DNA from: Prosapia bicincta
Lineage: Eukaryota > Arthropoda > Insecta > Hemiptera > Cercopidae
NCBI GenBank assembly: GCA_036971475.1
Contig: JBAIZL010000001.1
Span: forward strand, 216,553,444 to 216,617,443
DNA: 64,000 nt
Direction: 5' to 3'
Positions within the stretch are counted from its first letter, which is position 1. Every line of letters starts with the position of its first letter. The notes under the pieces were generated by a model. It saw only the letters and a program-made list of their open reading frames with translations, had not been told where the DNA came from and did no database searches. This document shows, piece after piece, positions 22,491 to 64,000 of the stretch. The translations under genes were made by a program, and so were the position numbers.

Positions 22491-23104
22491 TTTGGTCTAA
22501 GTTTCCACTTCGGTAAGCCAATTGCACGAGTACCACAAGTTTTATGTTTATATATTGTTCAAGACGGGAAGGATTTACTTTTTTCAGAATGGCCGTTTAT
22601 TATAATCTTGTCTATATAACTTTTCAAGAGACTAACTCAAGCAGTTTCCATATCATTACCAATTATGAAAAATTTTGACTGCCGTGAATAACCCTACAGT
22701 TGATGAAAGACTTTTATTTTGTATAATTACAAATTTAGGATGCATCACTATAATTTGAAGGTAAAAGCAAAAAGCTGGTTTTCTAATTTTGTTCAGGAAT
22801 TTAGAAAAATCAAATACAAGTTTCACAATTATTGGTTTCTCAAGGACCACACATTTCAAAGCAGAACCCTGTCTTTAGAACTTCAATTGTAGAAGATATG
22901 TTAAATAACTTCAAGATAAGTTTTAACAAGTAATGTTGAAAAAATTTGAAAACTAAATCCCTAATGAAGTCAACAAAGAAAAATTTTATCATTGTTTGCT
23001 TATTTACAGTTTGTTTCGTTATATTATTCTTTACATTCATTTTCCACCTTAGAGTACTAATTATGAAATTGTGTCACAACCATGGTAACAGTTTAAGGTA
23101 GTAC
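22491..23104. other. no recognisable feature
   Basis: AT-rich; short open frames on the minus strand carry no known motif. Confidence 0.35.
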
Positions 23105-23167
23105 AATCCGAAGTTGGCGCAGTGCCAAAGCCTGCTAGACTGAAAATGAAAATTCGCAGTTCTAATC

Positions 23168-23175
<8 letters not shown>
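23105..23175 (+). mobile_element. tRNA-derived SINE head, followed by (TA)n
   Basis: A-box-like TGGCGCAGTGCC and B-box-like GCAGTTCTAATCCC at the usual spacing, running into (TA)n at 23172. The same head, inverted, is at 58805-58885 (GTTCGAAACCC, TTGGTGCAGTGCCAAAG), also beside a (TA)n tract. Confidence 0.5.

Positions 23176-23216
<41 letters not shown>
23172..23216. repeat. (TA)n microsatellite
   Basis: Uninterrupted TA dinucleotides. A second tract of similar length lies at 23404-23448, on the other side of the Penelope end. Confidence 0.95.
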
Positions 23217-23221
<5 letters not shown>

Positions 23222-23289
23222 TATGTATTCTTGTGTATTAATAAAGAAGAATATATATTCTTTTATATATATATATAATTTAATTTTAT

Positions 23290-23398
23290 TATATTATATT
23301 ATTGTAATTTTCATTCCTGATGATGTTGGTACTGTTTACCAACGAAAAGCTTTGGATATAAATTAATAAATATTCTTGTATTTGAACAACCTATGTTG

Positions 23399-23403
<5 letters not shown>
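23290..23403 (+). mobile_element. solo Penelope 3' end with hammerhead-like motif
   Basis: CTGATGA (23317-23323), T, stem GTTGGT/ACCAAC, GAAA (23344-23347), AGCTTTGGATATA, then AATAAATATTCTTGTATTTG and ACAACCTATGTTGTTTT. It is bounded on both sides by (TA)n tracts and recurs at 36.1 kb as an inverted pair and at 53.8 kb after a GIY-YIG scrap. Confidence 0.65.
23317..23347 (+). ncRNA. hammerhead-like motif
   Basis: CTGATGA core, 6-bp helix II with loop ACTGTTT-like, GAAA. One extra T before helix II. Helix III would be very short (AGCTT) and the cleavage position is not certain (ATA follows). Function not shown. Confidence 0.45.
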
Positions 23404-23450
<47 letters not shown>

Positions 23451-23512
23451 TGTAGAGATGATCAAATATATATTCAATTTACACTTTATATAATTTTTAA
23501 TATTTAATGTTA

Positions 23513-23769
23513 ATGACAGATCACGGACCAATCCATGCTAATACAAATATACTAAACTTTTCGATTTTTTATCCGAAAATCTTTTTCAAAATGTAAAAGT
23601 ATATTAATTTAATATTTAGCCATAATTTACATTGTTTACATTCATCAACAATTCTATTAACATAATTAAAATACTTATATTTTCTTAATCTTAATAAGGA
23701 TTTTCTGATAGAAAATCGAAACATAGATTGTATTTTCGTATTAGCATGAATTAGTCTGTGATCTGTCAC
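23513..23769. mobile_element. foldback element just upstream of GPATCH1
   Basis: Arms of about 75 bp: TGACAGATCACGGACCAAT and CATGCTAATAC on the left, GTATTAGCATGAATTAGTC and TGTGATCTGTCA on the right, each with the inner TTTTCGATTTT...GAAAATC motif. It ends about 185 bp before the GPATCH1 start codon, so it may lie in the promoter or 5' UTR. Confidence 0.7.
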
Positions 23770-23954
23770 TAACTTTAAACAAATTATACCTTTAACTATA
23801 TCACAGATTTATAAATTAAATACTGTACTTGTATTATACATCAATTAGTTTACTGTTCAGAAAAAGAAATAGATTTTTAGATTTATGGAAGCTCCTGAGT
23901 AGTGTATTATGGTAAAACCAATGGGTTTTTTAAATGTAAATAATATTTAGAGAA
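23770..23954 (+). promoter_or_regulatory. putative GPATCH1 promoter/5' UTR region
   Basis: The only sequence between the foldback and the start codon. No TATA box, initiator or other motif is convincing. Listed for position only. Confidence 0.3.
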
Positions 23955-63606
<39,652 letters not shown>

Positions 63607-64000
63607 GTTAGTACCTCATAACACTCATTAAATATTTTGTCGCCCTCTAGTTTAACAAATTTTGAGTTAGTTCAATAATTTAAAGTAAAAAATAATGAAT
63701 CATGCTTTTACTTAGTAAGATAAGGTATTCACCGAGAAAAATTTCTTCAAATTTCTTGTTTCCTTGAATTGTCTACTTTGTAACCTGATTCAAGTATATA
63801 ATATTTCACCTTCAACTCCAAATTCCACACTCTATAAAATTTAAATAATTAGCTAAATGCGGGGAGACAAGAGTAGGAGTGTATCAACAGAAAGCGAGGT
63901 CTGCAAATGGCGGGGGCTGGCTAACAGTATATAAAGATGAACTTTTGAAAATAGAGTCATTCTGAAACACGTCTACAAAGGAAAATATTCTAAAGTTAGA
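63607..64000 (+). other. start of GPATCH1 intron 7
   Basis: Donor GTTAGT; no recognisable feature to the window end. Confidence 0.6.

Overview
The window is AT-rich eukaryotic nuclear DNA. It most likely comes from an arthropod, probably an insect: it carries an intron-rich animal spliceosomal gene, Penelope-like elements with GIY-YIG endonucleases, and insect-type mariner, piggyBac, Harbinger, Helitron and non-LTR remnants. I cannot place the order.

The one host gene I can identify with confidence is a GPATCH1 orthologue on the + strand. Seven coding exons lie at 23955-24018, 25686-25906, 39061-39215, 49767-50127, 59555-59735, 61859-62197 and 63291-63606. They join in frame into about 546 codons, and the 3' part lies beyond the window. 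Intron lengths are about 1.7, 13.2, 10.6, 9.4, 2.1 and 1.1 kb; intron 6 uses a GC-AG donor. On the opposite strand inside intron 2 (31558-31767) is a small ORF with a signal peptide and a Gly/Pro/His-rich mature part, followed by a polyadenylation signal: a candidate nested gene.

Nearly all the rest is transposon-derived. 1-23.9 kb (upstream of the gene): a composite long-inverted-repeat element with an 8-bp target duplication that carries the 3' half of a Penelope-like element (279-2399), set in a duplicated host segment; solo Penelope ends; a Helitron helicase remnant; non-LTR remnants, including a 2.7-kb 5'-truncated insertion with a 15-bp target duplication; decayed mariner and Tigger copies; and nested foldback elements. 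Intron 1: a 109-bp palindrome and a 65-bp poly(A) retro-insertion. Intron 2: a Harbinger derivative, foldbacks, a decayed full-length Penelope, and a hAT MITE with an 8-bp duplication. Intron 3: a Penelope GIY-YIG fragment, a gag-only LTR element with ~1-kb LTRs sitting in a (TA)n tract, and a 232-bp palindrome. Intron 4: a mariner, a hAT remnant with an internal 27-bp minisatellite, nested MITEs and a ~150-bp (TA)n. Intron 5: an internally deleted piggyBac and two minisatellites.

The most distinctive signal is at the Penelope ends. Many copies, from several diverged families and on both strands, end in a hammerhead-like signature (CTGANGA, hairpin, GAAA) whose hairpin is kept by paired changes. 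Several ends occur as head-to-head inverted pairs forming palindromes of about 200-320 bp, usually beside (TA)n tracts.
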